DNA of 64,000 nucleotides, taken from contig NZ_MTQO01000052.1 of the NCBI RefSeq assembly GCF_001984155.1, positions 825,587 through 889,586 of the forward strand, written 5' to 3'. The notes beneath the pieces were generated by a model. That model was not told where the DNA came from. It made no database searches and worked only from the letters and a program-made list of their open reading frames with translations. Source of the stretch: Actinosynnema sp. ALI-1.44 (GTDB lineage: Bacteria; Actinomycetota; Actinomycetes; Mycobacteriales; Pseudonocardiaceae). How positions within the stretch are numbered: position 1 is the first letter of the stretch; each line of letters opens with the position of its first letter. Below are positions 9,092-19,857 of the stretch, in pieces. The translations under genes and the position numbers were made by a program.

Positions 9092-10345
9092 TCAGAGATC
9101 TGCCTCCCGGCGAGGAACCCCGTCTGTAGAACCAGAAACCTCGAGCAAAGACCGCTCATCAGGCAACCAAGCACCACGCCCCCGATCAACGACCAAAACA
9201 CCCACCGCGAGCACCAGTGCCACTGCAGCTGTCACCGGCGCGACAATGAAAGCGCCCATCGCGCCGTGCTCGTCCGCCAGATTTCCGGCGACAGCCCGAC
9301 CAAGAGCGGTACCAAGCGGCCCCCCAGCACACAGGATGGTCATAGCGACAGCAGCCTTGTGAGGCGGAGCCAACCGTTCCGTCAACGCGTACAAACTGAT
9401 CATGTACGGCGCGACAGTCACGCTGGCAACGGCAATAGCCGCAGGAAGAGACACCACAGCCCCATTGGCCAGCAGAAGCGACATACCTCCCAACAAAGTG
9501 GCGGAGAACGTCACATACCGGTGGCGCATCTTGAACCGCCGCGGCAACCAAGCACAAGCCACCCCGGCAAGCGCACTGCCGATCCCGAGCTCGGCGTACA
9601 ACAGCCCCGCGGCAGCGGGCTGTCCCGTACCAGTGGCGTAAGCGGCAACACCAGTCTGAATCGCGCCGAACACTGCCCCGATCAAAGCCATGGCAAAGAA
9701 CATCACGGCCAACGGCCCACGCGGCAACCGCTCAGCCGAAGCGGCCGGACGATCGGCGAGCGCCACATGCGGACGCGCGTGCACGAACGCGAAGGGCAAA
9801 GTGGCACCGGCAAGCACGGCGATCGTCGCCACCGTCGGCGCTACCGGAGAGATCACCGTCAGCACCCCGACCAGCGCCGGGCCGATGACGAAAGTGGTCT
9901 CGTCAGCCGCCGCCTCATAGGACAACGCAGTGGGCAACAACTTCGCTTGCCCCTGTGTGTGCGCGAGATGTGACCAGTACACGCGCACAAGTGGACCCAC
10001 CTGGGGTTGGGTCAATCCGGTCAACGTCGCCGCGACGAACATCGCCGGACGGTCCATCTGCGTTGCCAGCAGCAACAGGGCCATCGCGACGACGTTGCAC
10101 ACAGCGGCCGTGGAACCCACGACCCGGTGGCCGAAGCGGTCGGCCAGCGCACCGACCACCGGACCGCCCACCGCGGTCGCGATGGACTGCGCCGCGCCGG
10201 CCAGACCGGCGAAGGTGTAGCTGCCGGTGACGGATTCGAGCAGGATCAACGTCGCCAGCGGGGCCATGGCGTACGGCAGGCGAGCGAGCAGGCCCAGCGG
10301 GAAGAACGTCGGGCTGACCACCCGGAGCAAAGCTCGGTAGGACAT
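9092..10345 (-). CDS. MFS transporter of unknown substrate
   Basis: A 417-residue membrane transporter with about twelve helices. An MFS loop motif is visible in the first half (GALADRFGHRVVG, the A-like motif between helices 2 and 3). The ATG at 10345 is preceded by GGAGACCCG, giving a plausible ribosome site. The wobble positions are less GC-biased than in neighbouring genes, especially at the 3' end. It is divergent from the nucleoside operon that starts at 10629, but nothing in the sequence shows that the two work together. Similarity is to generic actinobacterial MFS proteins; efflux is more likely than uptake, but this is inference. Confidence 0.85.
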   Translation of the reverse strand: MSYRALLRVVSPTFFPLGLLARLPYAMAPLATLILLESVTGSYTFAGLAGAAQSIATAVGGPVVGALADRFGHRVVGSTAAVCNVVAMALLLLATQMDRPAMFVAATLTGLTQPQVGPLVRVYWSHLAHTQGQAKLLPTALSYEAAADETTFVIGPALVGVLTVISPVAPTVATIAVLAGATLPFAFVHARPHVALADRPAASAERLPRGPLAVMFFAMALIGAVFGAIQTGVAAYATGTGQPAAAGLLYAELGIGSALAGVACAWLPRRFKMRHRYVTFSATLLGGMSLLLANGAVVSLPAAIAVASVTVAPYMISLYALTERLAPPHKAAVAMTILCAGGPLGTALGRAVAGNLADEHGAMGAFIVAPVTAAVALVLAVGVLVVDRGRGAWLPDERSLLEVSGSTDGVPRREADL

Positions 10346-10486
10346 CGGGTCTCCATTTGCGCACCATCGACTGGCACGCCTACCCAGCCACCTAGCGTGC
10401 TAATGCGCCCGATTCTGCGCGCGAGCATACCAGAAAGGCATACACACCAGGGTTTTCTCATTTCATAACGTCACATGGCGAGCCTA

Positions 10487-10515
10487 TTGACCACTTTGTC
10501 GTTGCTGTGTAGCGT
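10487..10515 (+). promoter_or_regulatory. Sigma-70-like promoter for the nucleoside operon
   Basis: TTGACC, a 17-base spacer, then TAGCGT. This is a good match to the actinobacterial housekeeping promoter. The implied start near 10522 would leave a leader of about 105 bases before the GTG at 10629. Confidence 0.6.
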
Positions 10516-10628
10516 GCGAATGGGGGTTGATCTCACAGATATCACAGCAAATTCGTTCGCCGCCTTCGACAGTTGACTCACTGGTTCAGGGCGGCCATTT
10601 CGTGCTGCGATCCCGAAAGGACTTTGGT

Positions 10629-11408
10629 GTGACCGACCTGGCCGTACTCGGTAGTCAGGACGTCGACGCTCGCGAATGGCTCGACGACGTGGAACGCGTC
10701 GAACTGCCCGCGAAGGGGAAAGCCGTACCCGCGGTCAAGGGCAGACTCGCCGGACACGAACTGATCGTGTTGCCGCGCAACAGTTCCGGCAGGCCGCGGC
10801 CGCCGCACTCGATCGACTACCGGACGAACATCGAGGCGCTGGCGGCCGCGGGCGTTACGAAGGTGCTCAGCACCGCCATGGTGGGGACGTTGCGCACTTC
10901 GTTGCCGGTGGGCAGCATGATGCTGGTCGACCAGTTCATCGACTTCACCAAGGACCGGCAGTTCACCTTCTTCGGCGACGACGAGTTCGGCTTCGCGGAC
11001 ATGACCGAGCCGTACTGCCCCGCGCTGCGGGAGCAGCTGCTCGAAGCCGCCGACCGGATCGCCGTTCCGATGGCGCCGACCGGGTGCTACGTCGGTGTGC
11101 CGGGGCCGCGGTTCGAGACGCGCGCCGAGGTCAGGATGTACGGCTTGCTCGGCGGCGACGTGATCGGGCACACCGGCACCACGGACGCGATCCTCGCCAG
11201 GGAAGCCGGGATGTGCTTCGCGACGGTGGCAGGCGTGATCACGTTGGGCGCCGGGCTGTCGGACCACAGGATGAACGCCAACCACTGGCACGGATCCCGC
11301 AGGGAGCACGCCGCCAGGTTCCGCCGCATCGTCGCCGAGCTCACCGGCAAACTGGGCACCGGGCCGTCCGCGTGCGGGTGCGCGGAGTCGGCGCCGATCG
11401 AGAAGTAG
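10629..11408 (+). CDS. MTA/purine nucleoside phosphorylase-family protein with altered pocket
   Basis: A 259-residue protein of the methylthioadenosine/purine nucleoside phosphorylase fold. Family landmarks include PPHSIDYRTN (57-67), DQFIDFTKDRQFTFF (101-115), GPRFETRAEVRMY (159-171) and DAILAREAGMC. The GTG at 10629 follows AAAGGA and places the first beta strand (LAVLGS) at the start; longer starts lack support. Several usual ligand residues differ: the phosphate loop reads GSQD rather than GG(S/T)G, LPRNS replaces LPRHG, His181 stands where MTA phosphorylases have Met in VIGMT, and ITLGAGL (204-210) has no Asp/Asn at the base-recognition position. Phosphorolysis of an unusual nucleoside is possible. 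It is the first gene of a five-gene operon. Confidence 0.8.
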   Translation: MTDLAVLGSQDVDAREWLDDVERVELPAKGKAVPAVKGRLAGHELIVLPRNSSGRPRPPHSIDYRTNIEALAAAGVTKVLSTAMVGTLRTSLPVGSMMLVDQFIDFTKDRQFTFFGDDEFGFADMTEPYCPALREQLLEAADRIAVPMAPTGCYVGVPGPRFETRAEVRMYGLLGGDVIGHTGTTDAILAREAGMCFATVAGVITLGAGLSDHRMNANHWHGSRREHAARFRRIVAELTGKLGTGPSACGCAESAPIEK

Positions 11409-11410
11409 CC

Positions 11411-12067
11411 GTGGCACCGAAACCGCACATCGTCTGGGACTGGAACGGAACACTGGTCGGCGACAGCCGGGCGCTCATCGAATCGGTCATCGCCGCGTTC
11501 GCCATGACGGGGCTCGGCGCGGTGACAGTGCGGGACCACCAGCGGCTCTTCACCCGCCCCATCTCGGCCTTCTTCGGCCTGCTCGCGGGCCGGACGCTGA
11601 ACGAGCGCGAATACGCGCGACTGCGCGAGAAGTTCGACCAGGTCTACGACGGGAAACGAGAGCGCATAGGCCTCACGCCCGGTGCGCACGAGGCGCTGGA
11701 GACGTGGTCGAAAGCCGGTGGCACCCAGTCGATCCTGTCCATGTGCCCGCAGGACGCGCTGACCGCGCACGTGCGGCAGCACCGCGTCACCGAGTTCTTC
11801 ACCAGCGTCGACGGGTTTCCGGGAACAGGGCCGGACACCAAGGCCTGGCACCTGCGCAATCACCTGACCGGCCTCGATCCGCGCACCACCGTGCTGATCG
11901 GGGACACCACCGACGACGTGCTCGCCGCCCGCGATGCCGGGATCACGTGCGTGGTCTACCACCAGGGCCCGGATTCGCTGCAGTCCATCGACCATTTCGA
12001 CGGCCTCGACGCGCACGTGGTGCCGACGCTGTCCGACGCGATCGCCCGAGTCGCACACATCCGTTAG
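11411..12067 (+). CDS. HAD-superfamily hydrolase
   Basis: A 218-residue phosphatase-like protein. HAD motif I is DWNGTL with nucleophile Asp10 (the second acid is Asn12, as in several actinobacterial HAD phosphatases). Motif II is near LSMCP, motif III is a Lys in TGPDTKAWHL, and motif IV is LIGDTTDDVLAARDAG. The helical cap lies at about residues 20-90. The GTG start at 11411 is two bases after the phosphorylase stop, so the genes are co-transcribed. In this setting a nucleotide or sugar-phosphate monophosphatase is likely. The substrate cannot be read from the sequence. Confidence 0.85.
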   Translation: MAPKPHIVWDWNGTLVGDSRALIESVIAAFAMTGLGAVTVRDHQRLFTRPISAFFGLLAGRTLNEREYARLREKFDQVYDGKRERIGLTPGAHEALETWSKAGGTQSILSMCPQDALTAHVRQHRVTEFFTSVDGFPGTGPDTKAWHLRNHLTGLDPRTTVLIGDTTDDVLAARDAGITCVVYHQGPDSLQSIDHFDGLDAHVVPTLSDAIARVAHIR

Positions 12068-12083
12068 ACGCCAGGGGGACCCG

Positions 12084-13277
12084 ATGATCGAGCCGGTGGC
12101 AGCAAGACTGCCGGTCGCGCAGATCCAGGCGGCGGTCAGCCGGACGGCGATGCGCGCGGACCACAGCGTCGCACCGTTGTCGGCGGTGTTCTACCTGCAG
12201 GAACGGCACGCCTTACTGGAAACGGCTGTCGAGGAGGACAACCGCACGGTCATCGAGTCCGCCTTGGTCGACCTCTACGCCGCGAGCGCGTGGATCGCGG
12301 ACGGATACGGTGTCGTGCTGAAGAAGGCGTACCAGGGCCTCGGGCACAGCGCGTCCTTGGACAAGGTCATCGAGGAGCGGCGCGGCCATGTCCGCGGCGG
12401 CTGCGAGATGGCCACCCCGCGGGCGTTGCTGACCGAGGTGGTCCGCAACATCGGTCTGTACGAGATCGGCTACGACACGGTGAACGCCCAGTCGCTGCGG
12501 CCGTTGCACCAGCTCATCCCCGAGTACCACATCGCCTTGCTGGACATCGCCATCACGCTGGACCTGCAGGTGTTCGACCGGCTGCGGTCGGCGTTCACGT
12601 CCGAGCCGGTCGGCCAGCTCGCGGCGACGTTCCACAACCCGATGTACGCCCAGTCGGCCAGGCGGTTCGAGCCGGTCGTCAACCACACGTACTGTCCATT
12701 CGCGACGGTCGCACGGCTGTGGGGAGCGCCCGACCACGACAGCTCCTTGACGGTCGCCGACAACGTCAGGGCGGCGCTGGACGGCGTACTTCGGTTCACG
12801 AGGGCGGCGCAGCGCGAGGTTCTCGACGGGTTCGTCTTCGCGTTCCCGTCGGACCAGTTCGGCGGCACCTTGGCGCGGTTGGGCCGGTTGCTGCGGACGG
12901 TGCTCGGCACGCTGATGGCGAGCGACCCACGCGAACCCCGGGTGCTGAACCGCGGCGACGTGGTGCGCGAAGGCTGGCGGTTCTCGTTCGACGGCGAGGA
13001 CTACTTCGTCCCGGTCTTCGCGCCGCTGTACGGGCAGGACCACAGCCGGTACACCTACGGCGTCGACGACACCGTGTTCATCCTGCTGCAACCCGACAGT
13101 TCGTTCCACGCACGGCTCGGCCGCGATTCCGGACAGATCCGCAAACAGATCCGGCAGCGGTTCAGCGACGGCCTGCAGTCGTACTCCGGAACAGGCGAAC
13201 TGGAGGCTCATCGATTCCTTCCCGCCCTCGGTGACGGAACACCGGCGCCCGCCTGGTACGACGCCGCTATCCTGTGA
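12084..13277 (+). CDS. Two-part protein: helical N-terminus and YqcI/YcgG-like C-terminus (tentative)
   Basis: A 397-residue cytosolic protein not firmly recognised. Residues 1-175 are helical; LLETAVEEDNRTVIES followed by LVDLYAASAWIADGYGV, and later PEYHIALLDIAITLDLQVF, resemble the helix pattern of MazG/dCTPase-type NTP pyrophosphohydrolases, but the metal-binding ExxD motifs are incomplete. The C-terminal part begins near residue 195 with a CPF motif (204-206) and contains EGWRFSFDGEDYFVPVFAP and DDTVFILLQPDSSFH, which recall YqcI/YcgG-type proteins. It sits between HAD and RdgB genes 16 bases after the former, with GGGGGACC as ribosome site. A role in nucleotide processing is inferred from neighbours only. 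Confidence 0.6.
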   Translation: MIEPVAARLPVAQIQAAVSRTAMRADHSVAPLSAVFYLQERHALLETAVEEDNRTVIESALVDLYAASAWIADGYGVVLKKAYQGLGHSASLDKVIEERRGHVRGGCEMATPRALLTEVVRNIGLYEIGYDTVNAQSLRPLHQLIPEYHIALLDIAITLDLQVFDRLRSAFTSEPVGQLAATFHNPMYAQSARRFEPVVNHTYCPFATVARLWGAPDHDSSLTVADNVRAALDGVLRFTRAAQREVLDGFVFAFPSDQFGGTLARLGRLLRTVLGTLMASDPREPRVLNRGDVVREGWRFSFDGEDYFVPVFAPLYGQDHSRYTYGVDDTVFILLQPDSSFHARLGRDSGQIRKQIRQRFSDGLQSYSGTGELEAHRFLPALGDGTPAPAWYDAAIL

Positions 13278-13311
13278 GGAAATCCCTGGAACGAAAGAAG
13301 TCGTCCTTTCC

Positions 13312-13863
13312 ATGCACCCGATCCGGTTCGCCAGTGGAAACGCCATCAAACTCGAAGAAGCGCGGCACGTCTTCCCCGATGTCGAACAACTCCGAATCGA
13401 CGTCCCGGAAATCCAGGCGACCGAACCGGCGATCGTGGTGGCGCACAAGCTCGACGCCATCGCGAGCCTGGGCGTGACCGGCACGGTCGTCGTCGAGGAC
13501 ACGGGCCTGCACATCGAGGCGTGGGCGGGACTGCCCGGCGCGCTGGTCAAGTGGTTCGTCGAGGAGATGGGCACAGCACGGCTGGCTTCGGCCGCGTTGG
13601 CACCCACGGGAAGCTCCACGGCCGAGGCGGTCAGCGCTGTCGGCGTGCTCCACCGGGGTGAGACGGCTGTCTGGGAAGGGCGGCTCAAGGGGACGATTGT
13701 GGCCCCGCGCGGCGATCTCGGCGGCTGGACACCGATCTTCGAGGTGGACGGATCGGACAAGACGTTGGCGGAGTTGACGTTCACCGAACGGATGGCCGTG
13801 ACGATGCGCCGTGGCCCGTTCGAGTCGGCCAAGGCCTGGCTGGCGGACCGCGGCACGGAGTGA
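13312..13863 (+). CDS. RdgB/HAM1-family XTP/dITP diphosphatase-like protein
   Basis: A 183-residue member of the non-canonical purine NTP pyrophosphatase family, which removes dITP, XTP and related nucleotides as monophosphates. Landmarks: FASGNAIKLEEA at 6-17 (the SxNxxK substrate loop), VVVEDTGLHIEA with the acidic metal site, then LPGALVKWF, and FESAKAWL near the end. The ATG at 13312 puts the first strand at the start; the frame opens earlier at 13231, but that part overlaps the previous gene and lacks family sequence. It lies in the nucleoside operon. Eukaryote- and archaea-like features (short, with ALVKWF) are visible but specificity is not proven. Confidence 0.85.
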   Translation: MHPIRFASGNAIKLEEARHVFPDVEQLRIDVPEIQATEPAIVVAHKLDAIASLGVTGTVVVEDTGLHIEAWAGLPGALVKWFVEEMGTARLASAALAPTGSSTAEAVSAVGVLHRGETAVWEGRLKGTIVAPRGDLGGWTPIFEVDGSDKTLAELTFTERMAVTMRRGPFESAKAWLADRGTE

Positions 13864-13875
13864 CTGGAGACCCTG

Positions 13876-14814
13876 ATGTCGTCAACCGGTGTTCCGTTGA
13901 TCATCGACACAGACCCTGGAATCGACGACGCGTTCGCGCTCGCCATGGTGGCGCGGAGCCCCGAGGTCGACCTGCGGGCCGTGACCACGGTGTTCGGCAA
14001 CGTGCCGATCGAGCGGACCACCCGCAACGCCTTGCGGCTGCTGGCGTTGTGCGGCGTCGACCACGTTCCGGTGAGCCGTGGGGCGGCGCGGCCGTTGGTC
14101 CACGAGCAGCCGCACGACGCCACGCACGCGCACGGCGGCGACGGGTTGGGCGGTGTGGCCGACACGTTGCCTGGCCCACGGCGGGTTGTGGAGGCCGAAC
14201 CCGCGGTGGAGACCATGGCGCGGATCCTGGATTCCGCCGAGCGCCCGGTCACGATCGCGGCGATCGGGCCGCTGACCAATGTCGCACTGACCCTGGCGGT
14301 GTACCCGGAACTGGCCGGGCGGATCGGACGGCTGGTCGTCATGGGTGGCGCGCTGGCGTGCGGCAACATCACCGCTGCCGCGGAGTTCAACGTGTGGTCC
14401 GATCCGGAGGCCGCGCGCCGGGTGCTCGCCGGTTCCGGCGTCCCGACCACCTTGGTGCCGTTGGACCTCACGCACCGGTCGTGGGTGGATTCGGCGTGGC
14501 TCGACCGACTCGGTGCCTCGGGCCGGACCGGCGCCGCGTTGACGGCGATGGCACGCCCCTACCGTGCCCACTACCGGGATCTGCTGGGCAAGGACGTCCT
14601 CGTGTTGCACGACGCCATCGCGCTCGCCGAGGTGATCTGGCCGGGCGTCCTGGACTGCCGTCCGACGCCGGTGGACGTCGAATGCGGGCTCGGGCCGAGA
14701 CGCGGCGCACTGGCAGTCCGCTCCCCCGGCGACAACCAGGTGCTGATCGCGGTCGAAGCCGCACTGGACGACCTGCGCGAACGAATGCTGGCCCGGCTGG
14801 TCGAAAACCCGTGA
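13876..14814 (+). CDS. Inosine/uridine-preferring nucleoside hydrolase
   Basis: A 312-residue nucleoside hydrolase that cleaves the N-glycosidic bond of ribonucleosides. The calcium/ribose cluster DTDPGIDDAF is at residues 11-20. AEFNVWSDPEAARRVL (about 173-188) and LVLHDAIALAEV (about 237-248) supply further ligands. The protein is full length and has no signal peptide, so it is cytosolic. It starts 12 bases after the RdgB stop and ends the operon. Together with the phosphorylase, HAD hydrolase and HAM1 pyrophosphatase it forms a complete path from NTP to free base, consistent with salvage or detoxification of a modified nucleotide. Confidence 0.9.
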   Translation: MSSTGVPLIIDTDPGIDDAFALAMVARSPEVDLRAVTTVFGNVPIERTTRNALRLLALCGVDHVPVSRGAARPLVHEQPHDATHAHGGDGLGGVADTLPGPRRVVEAEPAVETMARILDSAERPVTIAAIGPLTNVALTLAVYPELAGRIGRLVVMGGALACGNITAAAEFNVWSDPEAARRVLAGSGVPTTLVPLDLTHRSWVDSAWLDRLGASGRTGAALTAMARPYRAHYRDLLGKDVLVLHDAIALAEVIWPGVLDCRPTPVDVECGLGPRRGALAVRSPGDNQVLIAVEAALDDLRERMLARLVENP

Positions 14815-14860
14815 CCCGGGGTTCGGGAACGGTCCCCGACGGGCACCGCACACTGATCGC

Positions 14861-15271
14861 ATGACTGAGCCTGTGCAGCGCCCGAAGCGCCCCGGCGTGC
14901 TGATCGGGGCCCTGATCGTGCTGCCACTGGCGGCTCTGCTGTTCAGCATGACCGCGACGAACCTCGGCGGCCCGGGGAGTTCGACCACGACCCCGCCGTC
15001 GGCGGCCCTGCTGTTCGCCCTGCTGGCGATCCGCTTCAGCTGGGCCCGTGCGGTCTCGACGGTCTTCCTCGCCCTCTCGGCCTTCCAGTGGCTGCCGGGT
15101 GCGATCGAGCACGTGGGCGACAGCCGGACAGGGCAGGAAGCGATCTACGTCCTGATCGGGGCAGTCCTCTTCGTGGTTGGTGCCGTCATGGTGTACGCAC
15201 CTCAGTCGAATGACTACTACGGCTCGGTCGCCCGCTGGCGGCACGCCCGCAAACACCAGCAGCCGACCTGA
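14861..15271 (+). CDS. Small integral membrane protein, unknown
   Basis: A 136-residue protein with three to four hydrophobic segments (about 13-33, 47-60, 66-80 and 95-111), basic at both ends and with a cytoplasmic HARKHQQ tail. It is probably a plain four-helix membrane protein. There is no family motif and no obvious link to the nucleoside operon ending 46 bases upstream. The ATG at 14861 lacks a strong ribosome site. Confidence 0.65.
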   Translation: MTEPVQRPKRPGVLIGALIVLPLAALLFSMTATNLGGPGSSTTTPPSAALLFALLAIRFSWARAVSTVFLALSAFQWLPGAIEHVGDSRTGQEAIYVLIGAVLFVVGAVMVYAPQSNDYYGSVARWRHARKHQQPT

Positions 15272-15368
15272 GCGCAGACAGCCCCGGAGCACGTGCCCCG
15301 GAGTCTCCGGTGCTTTGCGAGTTGCCCGTTGGGTTTGTGCACGGTGACAATCACGGCGACAATGCGGT

Positions 15369-16574
15369 ATGGACACCGATCCGGCCGACCAGGCGGTGGC
15401 ACCGGGCGTGCCACCAGCCGTGGCCGCGGTGCTGTCGCGGGTCGACGAGATCGCCGCGGCGATGGTCGCCCGTGCCATCCAGGAGATCCCTGCCTACCGC
15501 CTGCTCCCGGCCAGCGTGCTAGACAGCGATCTGCTCGCGAACACCCGCGCCATCGTCGAACTGTTCCTGACCGCGGTGGCCGAGGGCCGGGCGCCGACCG
15601 AACGGGAACTGGCGCTGCCCATCGCGTGGGGCGCGGAACGCGCGCGGGACGGTCTCCCGCTGGACGCCGTGCTCAAGGTGTATCCGATCAGTGCGCAGGA
15701 GGCATGGCGCCTTGCGCGAACTGTGGCCGACGAAGCCGCGCTGAACGCGCTCGCCGAGCACGTCCTCGAATTCCTCGCCGTGGTAATGCCTCAGGTCGCG
15801 CAGGCGTATCTGCGGGAACGGGAGGACATCGACTGGGAGGAGCGCGAGCACCGCCAGAACCTGGCCGGGAACCTCCTCGCCGGACGGCCCGCGCACCGCG
15901 CCGCGCAGCGGTCCGGTCGCACCCTGGCCGAACGCTACGACGTGGTGGCGTTCCACATCCGCGCCGACTCCGCCAGCACCCGGGTGACCACCACCCTGTT
16001 CCGCGCGATCCAGGCCGAACTGGACACCGAGCCCGGCGTCCTGGTGACCTTCGAGGGTGACGGCGGCGTCCTGCTGGTCCCGGCCCGGTCCGGGGCGGAA
16101 ACACGGTCTCGTGTCGCACAGCTGCTTGCCCGGATGGACAAGGCGGCGGGCAACCCGTGCCTGGCGGGAGCCGCCGCGGCGGCCACGCACGCCGACATCC
16201 CCGCCGCGCACGACCAAGCCACCGAGGTGCTGACCCTGGCCGAACGGCTGGACTGCCCGCCCGGCCCGTACTGGCTGGCCGACCTGGCCATCGAGTACCA
16301 GCTGGCCAGACCGGGAGCGGCCCGCACGGCCCTGGCCGAGGTGCTGAGTCCGTTGGCCGGCCACGAGCACCTGCTTGAGGCACTGCGGGTGTTCATCTCC
16401 ACCGGGTACAGCCGGTCCGACGCCGCGGCGGCGCTGAACCTCCACCGCAACACGCTGACGTACCGGCTGGACCGTGTCCGCGCCCTCACCGGCTACGACG
16501 CGACCCAGCCCGCGGACGCCCGCCGCCTCGCGGCCGCGCTGACCGCACACGACGTCATCGCCAGGGAAACCTAG
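15369..16574 (+). CDS. PucR/CdaR-family transcriptional regulator
   Basis: A 401-residue regulator. The C-terminal helix-turn-helix of the PucR type is clear at about residues 340-395: FISTGYSRSDAAAALNLHRNT, then LTYRLDRVRALTGYD. The middle (about 185-300) is a GGDEF-like degenerate domain common in this family, and the N-terminal part is helical. It is convergent with the acyl-CoA ligase gene and shares four bases with it: the CTAG at 16571-16574 supplies the stop codon for both strands. Target and effector are unknown. Adjacent catabolic genes are usual targets, so the ligase operon is a candidate. Confidence 0.88.
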   Translation: MDTDPADQAVAPGVPPAVAAVLSRVDEIAAAMVARAIQEIPAYRLLPASVLDSDLLANTRAIVELFLTAVAEGRAPTERELALPIAWGAERARDGLPLDAVLKVYPISAQEAWRLARTVADEAALNALAEHVLEFLAVVMPQVAQAYLREREDIDWEEREHRQNLAGNLLAGRPAHRAAQRSGRTLAERYDVVAFHIRADSASTRVTTTLFRAIQAELDTEPGVLVTFEGDGGVLLVPARSGAETRSRVAQLLARMDKAAGNPCLAGAAAAATHADIPAAHDQATEVLTLAERLDCPPGPYWLADLAIEYQLARPGAARTALAEVLSPLAGHEHLLEALRVFISTGYSRSDAAAALNLHRNTLTYRLDRVRALTGYDATQPADARRLAAALTAHDVIARET

Positions 16575-18345
16575 GCGTAGAAGGCGTCCAGTGTGGTGCG
16601 GTTGTTGGCTTCGACGACCTTGCGCCGGACCTTCATGCTGGGCGTCAGTTCGCCGGACTCCACGGTGAAGTCCCGGTCGAGCACGGCGAACTTCTTGATC
16701 GTCTCCCAGCGGTTCAGCCCGGCGTTCAGCTTGTCCACATAGGATTTCACGAGCTCGGCGACCGGTTCCGAGCCGAGGACCTCGTGGTCGGCGAGGCCCC
16801 TCTGCCTCGCCCAGGCAGCGATGGCGTCGGCGTCCAGTGTGACCAGTGCGGTGCAGTAGTTGCGGCCGTCGCCGTGCACGAAGAACTGGCTGGCGTACGG
16901 GCAGATCGCGACGAACCGGCTCTCGATCGCCGACGGCGCGATGTACTTTCCGCCGGAGGTCTTGAACAGGTCCTTCTTGCGGCCGGTGATCCGGATCAGC
17001 CCGTCGGGGTCCCTGGCACCGATGTCCCCCGTGTGCAGCCAGCCGCCAGCGTCGACGGCGCCCGCGGTGTCCTGGTCCAGGTTGTGGTAACCGGCCATCA
17101 CGCCGGGGCTCGCGACCAGGATCTCGCCGTCGTCGGCGATCCGCAGTTCGGTACCGGGCAGCGGCGGGCCGACCGTGCCGAACCGGAAGCGGTCGGGGCG
17201 GTTGATGGTCGCCGCGGCGGTGGTCTCGGTGAGGCCGTACCCCTCCAGGATCAGCACTCCGGCCGCGTGGAACCACTCGGCGATGTCGGTGTTCAGCGCG
17301 GCGGACCCGGAGACGAGGAACCGGATCCGGCCGCCGAAGTGGTCGCGGATCCTGGCCAGCACCAGCCGGTCGGCGATCCGGTGCCGCACCGACAGCCACG
17401 GCCCGGGTGCGCCGCCGTCCCGCCGAACGCGGGACACGGCCGTGCCGACGGCGAAAGCCCAGTCGAAAAGGCGTTTCCGCAGGCCGCCGCCGTGCTCCAC
17501 GGTGGTGATGATCCGGGCGTGCGCCTTCTCGAAAATCCTCGGTGCCGCGGCCATCCAGGTCGGGCGGACGGCCGCGAGGTTGTCGAGGATGCGCTCGACA
17601 CCGCCGTCGACGGCCGTGGGGAACCCGACCGACAGCTGTAACGACAGCAGCACCTTGCCGAACGCGTGTGCCATCGGCAGCCAGAGGAACTGGAGGTCGT
17701 CGATGGTGAGAAACCCCTGGGACGCCACCGCTTCGGCTTGGTAGGCCCAGCCGGAATGGCGCAGCCGGACGCCCTTGGGGACGCCGGTCGTGCCGGACGT
17801 GTAGATGATCGTCGCCAACCGGTCCGCGGTGGTGGCCCCGACCCTGTCGTCGACGGCCCCGGGCTTCAGCTCAAGCAGGTCGTCACCAAGCCGTCCCAGT
17901 TCGGCCAGATCGAGGACCCAGTCGTCGTCAGGGGCCGTTCCGTCGAGCAGGACGACGGTGCGCACCTGGGGGATCGTGTCGCGGTGTTCGCGCAGTTTGG
18001 CCACCTGCCCGGCGTCCTCGGCGAAAACCACCTGGCTGTCGGAGTCGGCCAGGATGTACGCCACGCCGTCGCCGTTCGTGGTCGGGTACACCGTTGTGGT
18101 CGCCGCGCCCGCGCACATGATCGCGAGATCCGCCGCGATCCACTCGTACCGGGTGCCTGAGACGATCGCGACCCGCTGTTCGGCCTGGACTCCCAACGCG
18201 ATCAGCCCGGCCGCCAGCCTGCGCACGTCGTGCTCGGTCTGCGCCCAGGTCAGCGATCGCCAGCCGGTGCCGTCGCGGTGGCGGAACGCTTCGCGGTCCG
18301 GTGTGCGCGCGGTCCGGTCGAGGAACATCCGGCCCACCGACACGG

Positions 18346-18349
<4 letters not shown>
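16571..18349 (-). CDS. Long-chain acyl-CoA synthetase (FadD15-like AMP-ligase)
   Basis: A 592-residue AMP-forming ligase that activates a fatty acid with ATP and loads it on CoA. The P-loop-like motif TIIYTSGTTGVPKG, the adenine motif YGLTETTAA, and the hinge LHTGDIGARDPDGLIRITGRKKDL are intact, as is the C-terminal lysine region ELTPSMKVRRKVV. The ATG at 18349 opens with MTVSVGRMFLDR and has GGAA nearby. The longer frame to 18466 encodes an arginine-rich stretch that another frame explains better (the 34-aa ORF). The length equals FadD15-type enzymes. The stop is shared with the PucR gene. Substrate chain length is unknown. Confidence 0.9.
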
Positions 18350-19803
<1,454 letters not shown>

Positions 19804-19857
19804 GGCTCTAAGGCGACGCCGGGCGCGGCCCGATTGACGGCCCGGTTGACGACACGG

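Noticed and set aside
12213..14471. 752-codon open frame on the minus strand opposite the nucleoside operon
   Set aside because: It lies entirely antisense to several clear genes, has no family motif and is rich in Arg/Ser/Pro, as typical of high-GC shadow frames.
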